This document shows, piece by piece, positions 26,118 through 34,565 of a stretch of 64,000 nt of DNA. Location: the NCBI RefSeq assembly GCF_044344315.1, contig NZ_JBIJDC010000011.1:3736-67735 (forward strand), read 5' to 3'. Source of the DNA: Zoogloea sp044344315 (GTDB taxonomy: Bacteria > Pseudomonadota > Gammaproteobacteria > Burkholderiales > Rhodocyclaceae). How positions within the stretch are numbered: the stretch's first letter is position 1; each line of letters starts with the position of its first letter. Under the pieces are notes generated by a model. That model was given only the letters and a program-made list of their open reading frames with translations. It was not told the DNA's origin and did no database searches. Both the position numbers and the translations under genes were made by a program.

Positions 26118-26960
26118 ATGCTTTCTGTTGAACTTCGCTACCCTCGCAGCACGCAAACGCTCTGTCAGTGCGTTCCGGAGGTTTTCCGCTTTCCTGGGGG
26201 AGAGATCCAGGTGCGTCTGGCCATCGATCCGGAAGGCCTCTCCGCAATCCGCATTCACGCCCTGCTGCGCAGCGCGGACAACGTCATGGCCTTGCTGCTG
26301 CTGACCAATGCCCTGCGCCAGCAGGCCGGCGGGCAGACGCCCATTGATCTGGACATGCCCTACATTCCCTACGCCCGCCAGGACAGGGTCTGCAATCCGG
26401 GCGAAGCCCTGTCGATCAAGGTGTTCTGCTCACTCATCAATGCCCAGGACTATCGCACCGTCACCATCACCGACCCCCACAGCGATGTGGCCCCGGCCCT
26501 TCTGGACCGGGTCCGGGTGCGGGATGTATCTGTGTTCGTGCAGCAAGTGCTGGAAGACCCTGCCTTCAAGAACGGGGTGACGCTGCTGGCACCCGATGCG
26601 GGCGCCCTGCGGCGAGTTCAGGATCTGGCACGCCGGTTGGGCATTGATCAGGTGGTATCCGCGCGCAAGCAGCGCGACCCACGGACAGGGCGCATCACGG
26701 GCCTGGAGCTGGCCGCGCCCCTGCCGCCGACGCACCCCGTGCTGGTGGTGGATGACATCTGCGATGGCGGCCGGACCTTCCTGGAGCTTGCTGCCGCGAT
26801 GCCTTTCATACCGGAGGGCGGACGCTTCCTCTACATCACCCACGCCATTTTCAGTCAGGGGCCAGCAGCACTCCTCGCCGCCTATGACAAAGTCTTCACC
26901 CCCTACGACTGGACCCACTCCCGTGTCCCGGGCCTGGTCACCCTGAACCAAGGAGCCTGA
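26118..26960 (+). CDS. Ribose-phosphate pyrophosphokinase (PRPP synthetase) for NAD salvage
   Basis: A 280-residue PRPP synthetase homologue, somewhat shorter than the housekeeping enzyme of about 315 residues. The N-terminal flavin-like ATP-binding region holds DMPYIPYARQDR, and the PRPP-binding loop is VLVVDDICDGGRTF. It makes PRPP, the co-substrate of NadV. The start at 26118 has an AAAGGAG site; an earlier ATG at 26085 lies inside operator 2 and would be unlikely. nadV starts 3 bp after its stop. The pair prs-nadV is known on plasmids, phages and chromosomes as a nicotinamide salvage unit. Confidence 0.88.
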   Translation: MLSVELRYPRSTQTLCQCVPEVFRFPGGEIQVRLAIDPEGLSAIRIHALLRSADNVMALLLLTNALRQQAGGQTPIDLDMPYIPYARQDRVCNPGEALSIKVFCSLINAQDYRTVTITDPHSDVAPALLDRVRVRDVSVFVQQVLEDPAFKNGVTLLAPDAGALRRVQDLARRLGIDQVVSARKQRDPRTGRITGLELAAPLPPTHPVLVVDDICDGGRTFLELAAAMPFIPEGGRFLYITHAIFSQGPAALLAAYDKVFTPYDWTHSRVPGLVTLNQGA

Positions 26961-26962
26961 TC

Positions 26963-28594
26963 ATGTACTCGCTGTTCGCACCGACTGCCCTGGATTTCTA
27001 CAAGACCGGGCACATCTTCCAGTATCCCCAGGGCACCACCGAGGTTTACTCCAACTGGACACCCCGCTCGGACCGGCTTGCACCTGTCATCCGGGAGAGC
27101 CTTGACGGCCTGCCCGCCTTCGACGGAAGGGTGGTGTGGTTTGGCCTCCAGGCCTTCATGCAGGCCTTCCTGATCGATAGCTGGAAGCAGAGCTTCTTCG
27201 ACCAAGCTCGCGACGTGGCAGTACGCCGTTACAAGCGACGCATGGACACCGCACTGGGTGACGGCGCAGTACCGGTCACCCACATCGAGGCCTTGCACGC
27301 GCTCGGCTATCTGCCGGTGGAAATTCGCGCCCTGCCCGAAGGGAGCCTCATCCCCATGCGCGTACCTGCCCTTACCATCGTGAACACCTTGCCGGAGTTC
27401 TTCTGGGTGACCAATTACCTGGAGACGGCCATGAGTGCCGAACTCTGGAAAGCATCGACCGTGGCCACCATCGCCCGGGAGTTCCGTCGCCTGTTCGAGC
27501 ACTACGCGGCGCTCACGGGCACTCCCGCCGAGTTCGTACCCTGGCAGGGCCACGACTTTTCGATGCGGGGGATCGACGGCATCGAGAGGGCGATGGTTAG
27601 CGGCGCGGCTCACTTGCTGTCCTTCACCGGCACCGACACGGTATCGGCCATCGACTTCCTGGAGGAGTACTACGGCGCCGATGCCGAGACCGAACTCATC
27701 GGCGGCTCCGTACCGGCAACGGAACACAGCGTGATGTGCATGGGGCTCGAGGCCTCCGAGCAGGACACCATCCGGCGGCTGATCACCGAGGTCTATCCGG
27801 CGGGCATCGTGTCCATCGTGAGTGACACCTGGAACTTCTGGAAAGTCATCACCGAATGCGCAGAAGCCTTGCGCCCGGAGATCCTCGCCCGACGCCCGGA
27901 CGCCCTGGGCAACGCGAAGGTCGTTTTCCGCCCGGACAGCGGCGATCCGGTGCTGATCCTGACCGGCCTCACGACAACCGTCATCGACACGGCCGAGGAG
28001 GTTGATCAGGTGAGCACTGAAACTGTCTGCCTGGCGGGCCGCTACTTCGTGGTGGATCGGAAGGACGGAAAAGCACAGTTGGGAGCCGAGGTTTCGACTG
28101 CCGAAGTAAAAGGGGCCGTGGAATGCCTGTGGGACCTATTCGGCGGCAGCCTGACGGCTACCGGCCACAGGCTTCTGAACCCGCGGGTCGGCCTGATCTA
28201 CGGTGATTCGATCACCCTGGAGCGCGGTCAGCGCATCCTGGCCCGGTTGGCGGCCAAGGGCTTTGCCTCGGGCAACGTGGTGTTCGGCATCGGCTCCTAC
28301 ACCTACCAGTACCTGACCCGCGACTGCTTCGGCTGGGCCATGAAGGCCACCGCCGGCGTCGTGAACGGTAGCGTACGGGAGTTGGTCAAGGATCCGGTGA
28401 CAGACAACGGCACCAAGCGCTCGGCGCGAGGTTATCTGCGGGTCGTCATCGACGACGGGCGCTATGTTCTCCGTGATCGGCAAGCACGCCAGGACAGCCT
28501 GCAGGGCGAACTGCGCCCCGTCTTCCGGGATGGCCGAATGCTGGGCAGGACCACTTTGGCAGAGATTCGCGCCCGGCTTCGGGGAGCTGATTGA
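26963..28594 (+). CDS. nadV: Nicotinamide phosphoribosyltransferase NadV
   Basis: A 543-residue enzyme joining nicotinamide and PRPP to give nicotinamide mononucleotide. The opening YSLFAPTALDFYKTGHIFQYP, the segment VPWQGHDFSMRGI and FGGSLTATGHRLLNPRVGLIYGD are typical of the NAMPT/NadV family. An AAGGAG site lies between the prs stop and the ATG. With prs it forms a complete two-gene salvage operon controlled by the NrtR operators. The last codons run into a strong hairpin. Confidence 0.93.
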   Translation: MYSLFAPTALDFYKTGHIFQYPQGTTEVYSNWTPRSDRLAPVIRESLDGLPAFDGRVVWFGLQAFMQAFLIDSWKQSFFDQARDVAVRRYKRRMDTALGDGAVPVTHIEALHALGYLPVEIRALPEGSLIPMRVPALTIVNTLPEFFWVTNYLETAMSAELWKASTVATIAREFRRLFEHYAALTGTPAEFVPWQGHDFSMRGIDGIERAMVSGAAHLLSFTGTDTVSAIDFLEEYYGADAETELIGGSVPATEHSVMCMGLEASEQDTIRRLITEVYPAGIVSIVSDTWNFWKVITECAEALRPEILARRPDALGNAKVVFRPDSGDPVLILTGLTTTVIDTAEEVDQVSTETVCLAGRYFVVDRKDGKAQLGAEVSTAEVKGAVECLWDLFGGSLTATGHRLLNPRVGLIYGDSITLERGQRILARLAAKGFASGNVVFGIGSYTYQYLTRDCFGWAMKATAGVVNGSVRELVKDPVTDNGTKRSARGYLRVVIDDGRYVLRDRQARQDSLQGELRPVFRDGRMLGRTTLAEIRARLRGAD

Positions 28595-28599
28595 GCAGG

Positions 28600-28639
28600 C
28601 GCCTGGCCTCCGACATGCCATGACGTCGGAGGCCAGGCG
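28600..28639. terminator. Strong hairpin between convergent genes
   Basis: A perfect 15-bp stem (CGCCTGGCCTCCGAC with its complement) and a 10-nt loop lie just after the nadV stop codon. No T-run follows on either side, so it may act with Rho or as an mRNA 3'-end stabiliser. It separates nadV from the convergent DUF805 gene. Confidence 0.6.
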
Positions 28640-28666
28640 ATCCACCGCCTTTAAGGGCCGTGGGTA

Positions 28667-29032
28667 TCACCCCGGCAAGGCCAAGCCCTTCGGATTCGGC
28701 CCATACTCGTTGCTCCCCTCCTGGCTGTCCTGCACCGCAAAGTAGATCAGCACCAGCGCGCCGATGATGGGGATGATCATCAGCAGGGCCCACCAGCCGG
28801 ATTTGCCGATGTCGTGGAGGCGGCGCACCGTGACGCCGACGCTGGGCAGCAGCACGCCGAGGCTGTAGATGCCCGACAGCACGTCGCCCATGCCGCCCTC
28901 ACCACCGCCGCCAACCAGCTGCAGCACGACCATGATGATCAGGTTGAAGAGGGTGAACATCCAGTATTCCTTGCGCTGGGCACGCCCCTTGAAATCGGCG
29001 TACTGCTTGAGTGCTTTCAGATACCACTGCAT
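28667..29032 (-). CDS. DUF805 membrane protein
   Basis: A 121-residue small inner-membrane protein of the DUF805 (YhaH-like) family. It opens with the typical WYLKALKQYADFKGRAQRKE, has hydrophobic segments near 26-42, 54-66 and 80-98, and carries VTVRRLHDIGKSGWW, the family hallmark. The start at 29032 follows an AGGGAG site. Function is unknown. A long in-frame extension upstream overlaps the divergent transporter gene and is not coding. Confidence 0.85.
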   Translation of the reverse strand: MQWYLKALKQYADFKGRAQRKEYWMFTLFNLIIMVVLQLVGGGGEGGMGDVLSGIYSLGVLLPSVGVTVRRLHDIGKSGWWALLMIIPIIGALVLIYFAVQDSQEGSNEYGPNPKGLALPG

Positions 29033-29173
29033 GGAGATCTCCCTGTGCATGTCAAAAGGATGGGCCTGAGGGAAAGATAGCATGCCCCGGATGACGGGTT
29101 GCCGGGGCGGATGGGCTTTCCTTCGTCCGCCAGCCGGGCTACCTTCGGGCACCACCCCGTTCTGCCGCCTTCC

Positions 29174-30370
29174 ATGCCGCCCATCCTCCGTGCCCTTGAA
29201 TCCCGCAATTACCGCATCTACTTTGCCGGCCAGCTGATTTCCCTGGCGGGCACCTGGATGCAGCAGGTGGCCATGGTGTGGCTGGCCTACCGCCTCACCG
29301 GGTCGGCGCTGGTGCTGGGCGTGGTGGGCTTTGCCAGCCAGATCCCCATCCTGGTGTTCAGCGCCATCGGTGGCGTGATCACCGACCGCTTCGACAAGCG
29401 GCGCCTGCTGCTGGCCACCCAGGCCCTGTCCATGGTGCAGGCCCTCGGGCTGGCGGCGCTGGCCTGGCAGGGCAGCGCAACCCCGGCGCACCTGATTGCG
29501 CTGGCCTTCGGGCTGGGCCTGATCAATGCGCTGGACGTGCCGACCCGCCAGGCCATCGCGGTGCAACTGGTGGACAACAAGGCCGACCTGCCCAACGCCA
29601 TCGCCCTGAACTCCTTTCTGATGAACGCGGCGCGCTTTGTCGGCCCGAGCCTGGCCGGCTTTGTGGTGGCGCTGGCCGGCGAGGCGGTGTGCTTCCTGCT
29701 CAACGGGCTGTCCTACCTGGCGGTGCTGCTGGCGCTGCTGGCCATCCGCCTGCCGGCCGGCGAGGCGCGCAAGCCCCCCGCACCGCCCCTCCAGGCCCTG
29801 CGCGAGGGCCTGGCCTACGCTGCCGGGCAGGCGGAGATCCGCGCCTCGCTGCTGGTGGTGGCCACCACCAGCTTTCTGGCCGCGCCCTACGTGGTGCTGA
29901 TGCCGCTGTTCGCCCGGGAGATCTTCGGCGGCGACGCCCGCCTGTACGGGCTGCTGCTGGGCTGCTCGGGCGCCGGCTCCCTGCTCGGCAGCGCCTACCT
30001 GGCCAGCCGCCAGGACACCACCGGCCTGACCCGCAAGGTGGCCCTGGCGGCGCCGGTGGTGGGAGTCTGCGTGGCCCTGTTCGCCCTGTCCCCGGCCCTG
30101 TGGATGGCTGTGCCGGTGCTGCTGGGATTGGGGTTGGCGATCATCGTTACGGTGGCGGGCAGCAATACGCTGATCCAGACCCGGGTGGACAATGCCTTCC
30201 GGGGCCGCGTGATGGCCCTGTTCACCATGGCCTTTCTGGGCGTCGCCCCCTTGGGCAGCTTTGTGGTGGGCAGCCTGGCCCATGCCGTCGGCGTTCGCCC
30301 GACCCTGGTGCTGTGCGGCCTGCTGACGGTGGCGGCCGGCCTGTACTACCGGCGTCGGACAGCCCGCTGA
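29174..30370 (+). CDS. MFS transporter, EntS/multidrug-like
   Basis: A 398-residue major facilitator protein with about twelve hydrophobic segments. The N-terminal segment LESRNYRIYFAGQLISLAGTWMQ and the loop ITDRFDKRRLLL are typical of the EntS/YbdA-like exporter group. The substrate cannot be told from sequence. It has no clear operon partner; the divergent neighbour encodes the DUF805 protein and the next gene on its strand starts 158 bp away, after a small hairpin. Confidence 0.85.
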   Translation: MPPILRALESRNYRIYFAGQLISLAGTWMQQVAMVWLAYRLTGSALVLGVVGFASQIPILVFSAIGGVITDRFDKRRLLLATQALSMVQALGLAALAWQGSATPAHLIALAFGLGLINALDVPTRQAIAVQLVDNKADLPNAIALNSFLMNAARFVGPSLAGFVVALAGEAVCFLLNGLSYLAVLLALLAIRLPAGEARKPPAPPLQALREGLAYAAGQAEIRASLLVVATTSFLAAPYVVLMPLFAREIFGGDARLYGLLLGCSGAGSLLGSAYLASRQDTTGLTRKVALAAPVVGVCVALFALSPALWMAVPVLLGLGLAIIVTVAGSNTLIQTRVDNAFRGRVMALFTMAFLGVAPLGSFVVGSLAHAVGVRPTLVLCGLLTVAAGLYYRRRTAR

Positions 30371-30431
30371 GACAGGGCCACCCGGCCCCGAAACGGGCAA
30401 CCCATATTGAGTATCTCTGCAGCACGGGCCC

Positions 30432-30457
30432 AGCCCAAGTGCCCATAATGGGCTTTT
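30432..30457 (+). terminator. Weak candidate terminator after the MFS gene
   Basis: AGCCCA and TGGGCT form a 6-bp stem followed by TTTT; within it GCCCATAATGGGC is also a perfect small palindrome. Short stem, so low confidence. Confidence 0.4.
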
Positions 30458-30528
30458 CAGCCTTGCGGGGGTCGGCCGGGAGCCCGTATTTTGTGAGCCG
30501 GACAACAATAATTCCAAGGGGAACCCCC

Positions 30529-31905
30529 ATGCCGCAGAGCTCACGACTGGCCAGCCAGACCTGGCAGATCCTGGCCGAAACCTGCTCCGATACGGTCCGC
30601 GATGCCGTGGCCGGCATCATCCAACGGGACAAGGCCGCCCTCGCCACCCGCTTCTACAGCTTCATGCTGGAAGATGAAGGCGCCAAACCCTTCCTCTCCG
30701 TAACCACCGTCGAGGCCCGCCTCAAGCCCGGCCTGCAGCGCTGGCTGGAGGTGCTTTTCTATCACCGCAGCGTGGAAGAGCTGGCCGCCGCCCTGGCCCT
30801 GCAGCGCCATGTGGGCGAGGTGCACGCCCGGGCCCAGATCCCGGCTAACCTGGTGGCGCGGGGCCTGCGCCTGCTCAAGCACGAGATCAACCTGCGCCTG
30901 CTCAACACGCCGCTGGACCGCAACGATCTGGTGCACGCTGTGCTTTACGTGGACCGCCTCACCGACGTGGCCTTCGAGGAGATGAGCGCGGCTTTCATGC
31001 TCTCCTCCGAGCGCGGCGTACGTACCGACGAGGCCTACCGCATGTTTGCCGCCGGCCGTGACCTGGCCCTGGAGCGGGAGAAGCAGTCGGTGGCCGTGCT
31101 GGAGTGGGAGGCCCGCTTCTATCGCCTGCTGGCGGCGGGCTGGTCCTTCGACGAGATCCACAGCCTGAAGGATTCGGAGTTCGGCCTGTGGCTGTACCAT
31201 AAGGCGCCCCTGCTCTTTGACGAGACCCGCGAGTTGCCCCTGATCGGTGAATGCGTCGAACGCATCGATCAGTCCCTGTTTCCCCAGCTGGTCTTCGGCC
31301 GCGACCGGGACCTGCACTCCGACGCCAACCGGGCCCTGGCCAAGGCGGTGCTGGTGGAGGTGGACGAGATCAAGTTCCTGCTGCGCTCCATGTTCGACCG
31401 CCTGGTGGACCTGGACGTGGGCCGCGACGTGCTGACCCAGCTCTTCAATCGGCGCTTCCTGCCCTCCATCCTCAAGCGCGAGCTCAGCTTGGCGCGCCGC
31501 GCCGAGAATCACTTCTGCGTGCTGATGCTCGACATCGACCACTTCAAGCGGGTCAATGACCAACACGGCCATGATGCCGGCGACCGGGTACTGCAGCAGG
31601 TGGCGGGGCAGATCATGAACCAGGTGCGGGGCGGCGACTTCGTGTTCCGTTACGGGGGCGAGGAGTTTCTGGTGCTGCTGACCGCCATCGACGTGGACCG
31701 CGCCCAGGCCGTGGCGGACAAAATACGCCAGCGCATCGCCGAGCAGGAGATTCCCCTGGCCGGCGGGCACACCCTGCGCGTCACGGTGAGCATCGGCATT
31801 GCCGCCAACGATGGTCACCCGGACTACCAGCGCCTGATCGAGCGGGCCGACAAGGCCCTCTACAGCGCCAAGGACGCCGGGCGCAACCGCATCGCCACCG
31901 CCTGA
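30529..31905 (+). CDS. Globin-coupled diguanylate cyclase, DosC/DgcO-like
   Basis: A 458-residue heme oxygen sensor that makes cyclic-di-GMP, almost the same length as E. coli DosC (460). The N-terminal globin (about 1-160) retains the proximal histidine H99 in GEVHARAQIP and the distal tyrosine Y43 in RFYSF. A linking middle domain spans about 170-285. The GGDEF domain has GGEEF at 376-380 and an inhibitory site RGGD at 367-370, so product feedback is expected. The start at 30529 is preceded by an AAGGGGA site. Oxygen-dependent control of c-di-GMP is family knowledge; the target behaviour is unknown. Confidence 0.9.
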   Translation: MPQSSRLASQTWQILAETCSDTVRDAVAGIIQRDKAALATRFYSFMLEDEGAKPFLSVTTVEARLKPGLQRWLEVLFYHRSVEELAAALALQRHVGEVHARAQIPANLVARGLRLLKHEINLRLLNTPLDRNDLVHAVLYVDRLTDVAFEEMSAAFMLSSERGVRTDEAYRMFAAGRDLALEREKQSVAVLEWEARFYRLLAAGWSFDEIHSLKDSEFGLWLYHKAPLLFDETRELPLIGECVERIDQSLFPQLVFGRDRDLHSDANRALAKAVLVEVDEIKFLLRSMFDRLVDLDVGRDVLTQLFNRRFLPSILKRELSLARRAENHFCVLMLDIDHFKRVNDQHGHDAGDRVLQQVAGQIMNQVRGGDFVFRYGGEEFLVLLTAIDVDRAQAVADKIRQRIAEQEIPLAGGHTLRVTVSIGIAANDGHPDYQRLIERADKALYSAKDAGRNRIATA

Positions 31906-31994
31906 ACGGGCCACACACGGGGACTCGGCCCGGCGGGCCATCCCCGTTATCATTCCGGCCTCAACCCTGCAGGCCCGCGGGCCGGACACCAACC

Positions 31995-33923
31995 ATGACC
32001 GAAACCACCGGCGCCCCGGCCACCGCCCGGGCCGCCCCGCGCGTGCTGTCGCTCATCCCGCCGATGACGCAGCTCAACACGCCCTACCCGTCCACCGCCT
32101 ATCTCACCGGTTTTTTGCGCAGCCGCGGCGTGGACGCGGTGCAGGACGACCTGGCCCTGAAACTGGTGCTGGCCCTGTTCTCCCCGGCCGGCCTCGATGC
32201 CCTGCGCGAAGGGATGCAGGCCCTGCCGGGCAGGAAGCGCTCGCCCACCCTGGCCACCTTCGACGCCGCCTTTGCCCGCTACCGGGCCACGGTGGAGCCA
32301 GTGATCGCCTTCCTGCAGGGCCGCGACCCGACCCTGGCCCACCGCATTGCCAGCCGCGCCTTCCTGCCCGAAGGGCCGCGCTTTGCCTCCCTGGATGCCT
32401 ACTACGACCCGGACGGCGGGGACCCCCTGGCCTGGGCCTTCGGCGCCCTCGGCGTGCAGGACAAGGCCCGCCACCTGGCCACCCTCTACCTCAACGACCT
32501 GGCCGACGTGCTGCGCGAAGCCGGCGACCCGCGCTTCGAGTTCGTGCGCTACGCCGAATCCCTGGCCATGGCCCAGCCCACCTTCGGCCCCCTGGCCGCG
32601 GCCCTGGCCGCCCCGCCGACCCTGGTGGATGCGCAGCTCAAGGCCCTGACCCTGGAGACCATCGCCCGCCACCAGCCCCAGGTCGTGCTGCTGTCGGTGC
32701 CGTTTCCGGGCTCGGTATACGCCGCCTTCCGCATCGCCCAGACCCTCAAGGCCGCCCACCCGGCCATCGTCACCGTGCTGGGCGGGGGCTTCGTCAATAC
32801 CGAGCTGCGCGAGCTCACCGAGCCCCGCGTCTTCGACTACTTCGACTACGTCACCCTGGACGACGGCGAGCGCCCCCTGCTGGCCCTGCTCGAACACCTG
32901 GACGGCAAGCGCGGGCGTTCACGCCTGGTGCGCACCTATGTGCGCGAGGAGGGTGTGGTGCGCTACATCAACCTGGTGGAGCCGGACGTGCCCTTTGCCG
33001 AGGTCGGCACCCCCACCTGGGACGGCCTGCCCCTGGACGGCTACCTGTCCATCCTCGACATGCTCAACCCCATGCACCGCATGTGGTCGGACGGGCGCTG
33101 GAACAAGCTCACCGTGGCCCACGGCTGCTACTGGAAGAAGTGCAGCTTCTGTGACGTGAGCCTGGACTACATCGGCCGCTACGACGGGGCCAGCGCCGAG
33201 CTGCTGGTGGACCGCATTGAGGCCATCGTCGCCGAAACCGGCCAGACCGGCTTCCACTTCGTGGACGAGGCCGCCCCGCCCAAGGCCCTGAAAGCCCTGG
33301 CCGAGGAGCTGCAACGGCGCAATCAGTCGATCTCCTGGTGGGGCAACATCCGCTTCGAGAAGTCCTTCACGCCCCAGCTCTGCCAGCAGCTCGCCGACAG
33401 CGGCTGCATTGCCATCTCGGGCGGGCTGGAGGTGGCCTCCGACCGGCTGCTGACGCTGATGAAGAAGGGTGTCTCGGTGGATCAGGTGGCCCGGGTCACC
33501 AAGGGCTTCAGCGACGCCGGCATCCTCGTCCACGCCTACCTGATGTACGGCTTCCCCACCCAGACCGTGCAGGACACCGTGGATGCGCTGGAATACGTGC
33601 GCCAGCTCTTCGACGCCGGCTGCATCCAGTCGGGCTTCTTCCACCGCTTCGTGTGCACCGTGCACTCACCCGTGGGCCAGAACCCCGAGGAGTACGGCGT
33701 GAAGCTGAAACCCCTGCCGCCCATCAGCTTCGCCAAGAATGATGTGGGCTTCATTGACCCCACAGGGGTGGACCACGACGCCCTCGGCGTGGCCCTCAAC
33801 AAGGCCCTCTACAACTACATGCACGGCATCGGCCTGGACGAGGACGTGCGCAGCTGGTTTGGCATGAAGGTGCCCAAGGCCCGCGTGCCGAAGAACTTCA
33901 TCGGGCGGGCGCTGGGCTATTGA
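31995..33923 (+). CDS. B12-binding domain radical SAM protein
   Basis: A 642-residue protein. The N-terminal half contains a cobalamin-binding-like domain with VVLLSVPFPGSVYAAF and the LGGGFVNTELRE region. The radical SAM core follows, with cluster cysteines C378, C383 and C386 in HGCYWKKCSFC, that is CX4CX2C instead of CX3CX2C. This wider spacing occurs in a subset of BchE-like proteins. The C-terminal part resembles the same subset (HAYLMYGFPTQTVQDT). The substrate is unknown; methylation or ring-forming chemistry is typical. It stands alone between a signalling gene and a convergent response regulator (15 bp), so context gives no substrate. Confidence 0.82.
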   Translation: MTETTGAPATARAAPRVLSLIPPMTQLNTPYPSTAYLTGFLRSRGVDAVQDDLALKLVLALFSPAGLDALREGMQALPGRKRSPTLATFDAAFARYRATVEPVIAFLQGRDPTLAHRIASRAFLPEGPRFASLDAYYDPDGGDPLAWAFGALGVQDKARHLATLYLNDLADVLREAGDPRFEFVRYAESLAMAQPTFGPLAAALAAPPTLVDAQLKALTLETIARHQPQVVLLSVPFPGSVYAAFRIAQTLKAAHPAIVTVLGGGFVNTELRELTEPRVFDYFDYVTLDDGERPLLALLEHLDGKRGRSRLVRTYVREEGVVRYINLVEPDVPFAEVGTPTWDGLPLDGYLSILDMLNPMHRMWSDGRWNKLTVAHGCYWKKCSFCDVSLDYIGRYDGASAELLVDRIEAIVAETGQTGFHFVDEAAPPKALKALAEELQRRNQSISWWGNIRFEKSFTPQLCQQLADSGCIAISGGLEVASDRLLTLMKKGVSVDQVARVTKGFSDAGILVHAYLMYGFPTQTVQDTVDALEYVRQLFDAGCIQSGFFHRFVCTVHSPVGQNPEEYGVKLKPLPPISFAKNDVGFIDPTGVDHDALGVALNKALYNYMHGIGLDEDVRSWFGMKVPKARVPKNFIGRALGY

Positions 33924-33938
33924 GGCGCCGCCACCGGC

Positions 33939-34565
33939 TCAGATCAGCTGGTTGGCAATGGCGTAGCGGGTCAGGTCGGCGTTGCTGCCCATCTCCAGCT
34001 TTTCCAGGATGCGGGTGCGGTAGGTGCTGACGGTGTTGGGGCTGAGCTCGAGCTGTTCGGCAATGCCGGCGATGGATTTGCCCCCCGCCAGCATGCACAG
34101 CACCTGGTATTCCCGATTGGAGAGTTTCTCGTGAGCGGCGCCGGCGCTCAGGTCGGACTTCGCCTGGGCCACCCGGTACAGCAGTTCCGGCGAAAAGTGC
34201 TTGCGCCCCTGGGCCAGCTTGCGCAAGGCCTCAACCAGGGTCTCCGGCGGGCTCTCCTTGCTTACGTAGCCGTCGGCACCGGCCTTGATGCTGCGGATGG
34301 CCAGGCTTTCCTCGGGCAGCATGCTGAGGATGAGCACCGGCGTGTGCCGGTTGAAACTGCGGAACTGCTTGGTCAGCTCCAGACCGTTCTGGTCCGGTAG
34401 ATTGATGTCGAGCACCACCACGTCATAGCTTTCGGTACGCAGGTAGTCCAGGGCCTCGGCGGCCGTCCGGGCTTCGTGGCGGATCACGAACCCCTCGCTG
34501 GGCCTGAGGACCTGGGCCAGCCCCTGGCGGATGAGGGGGTGATCATCGACGATGAGAAGATTCAT
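33939..34565 (-). CDS. NarL/FixJ-type response regulator
   Basis: A 208-residue two-component regulator. The receiver domain has the acidic pair DDH at residues 6-8 and the phosphorylated aspartate in VVVLDINLPDQNG. A LuxR-type helix-turn-helix closes the protein, with LSNREYQVLCMLAGGKSIAGI. Its ATG overlaps the stop codon of the histidine kinase gene by 4 bp, so the two are translationally coupled and certainly a pair. DNA targets are unknown. Confidence 0.92.
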   Translation of the reverse strand: MNLLIVDDHPLIRQGLAQVLRPSEGFVIRHEARTAAEALDYLRTESYDVVVLDINLPDQNGLELTKQFRSFNRHTPVLILSMLPEESLAIRSIKAGADGYVSKESPPETLVEALRKLAQGRKHFSPELLYRVAQAKSDLSAGAAHEKLSNREYQVLCMLAGGKSIAGIAEQLELSPNTVSTYRTRILEKLEMGSNADLTRYAIANQLI

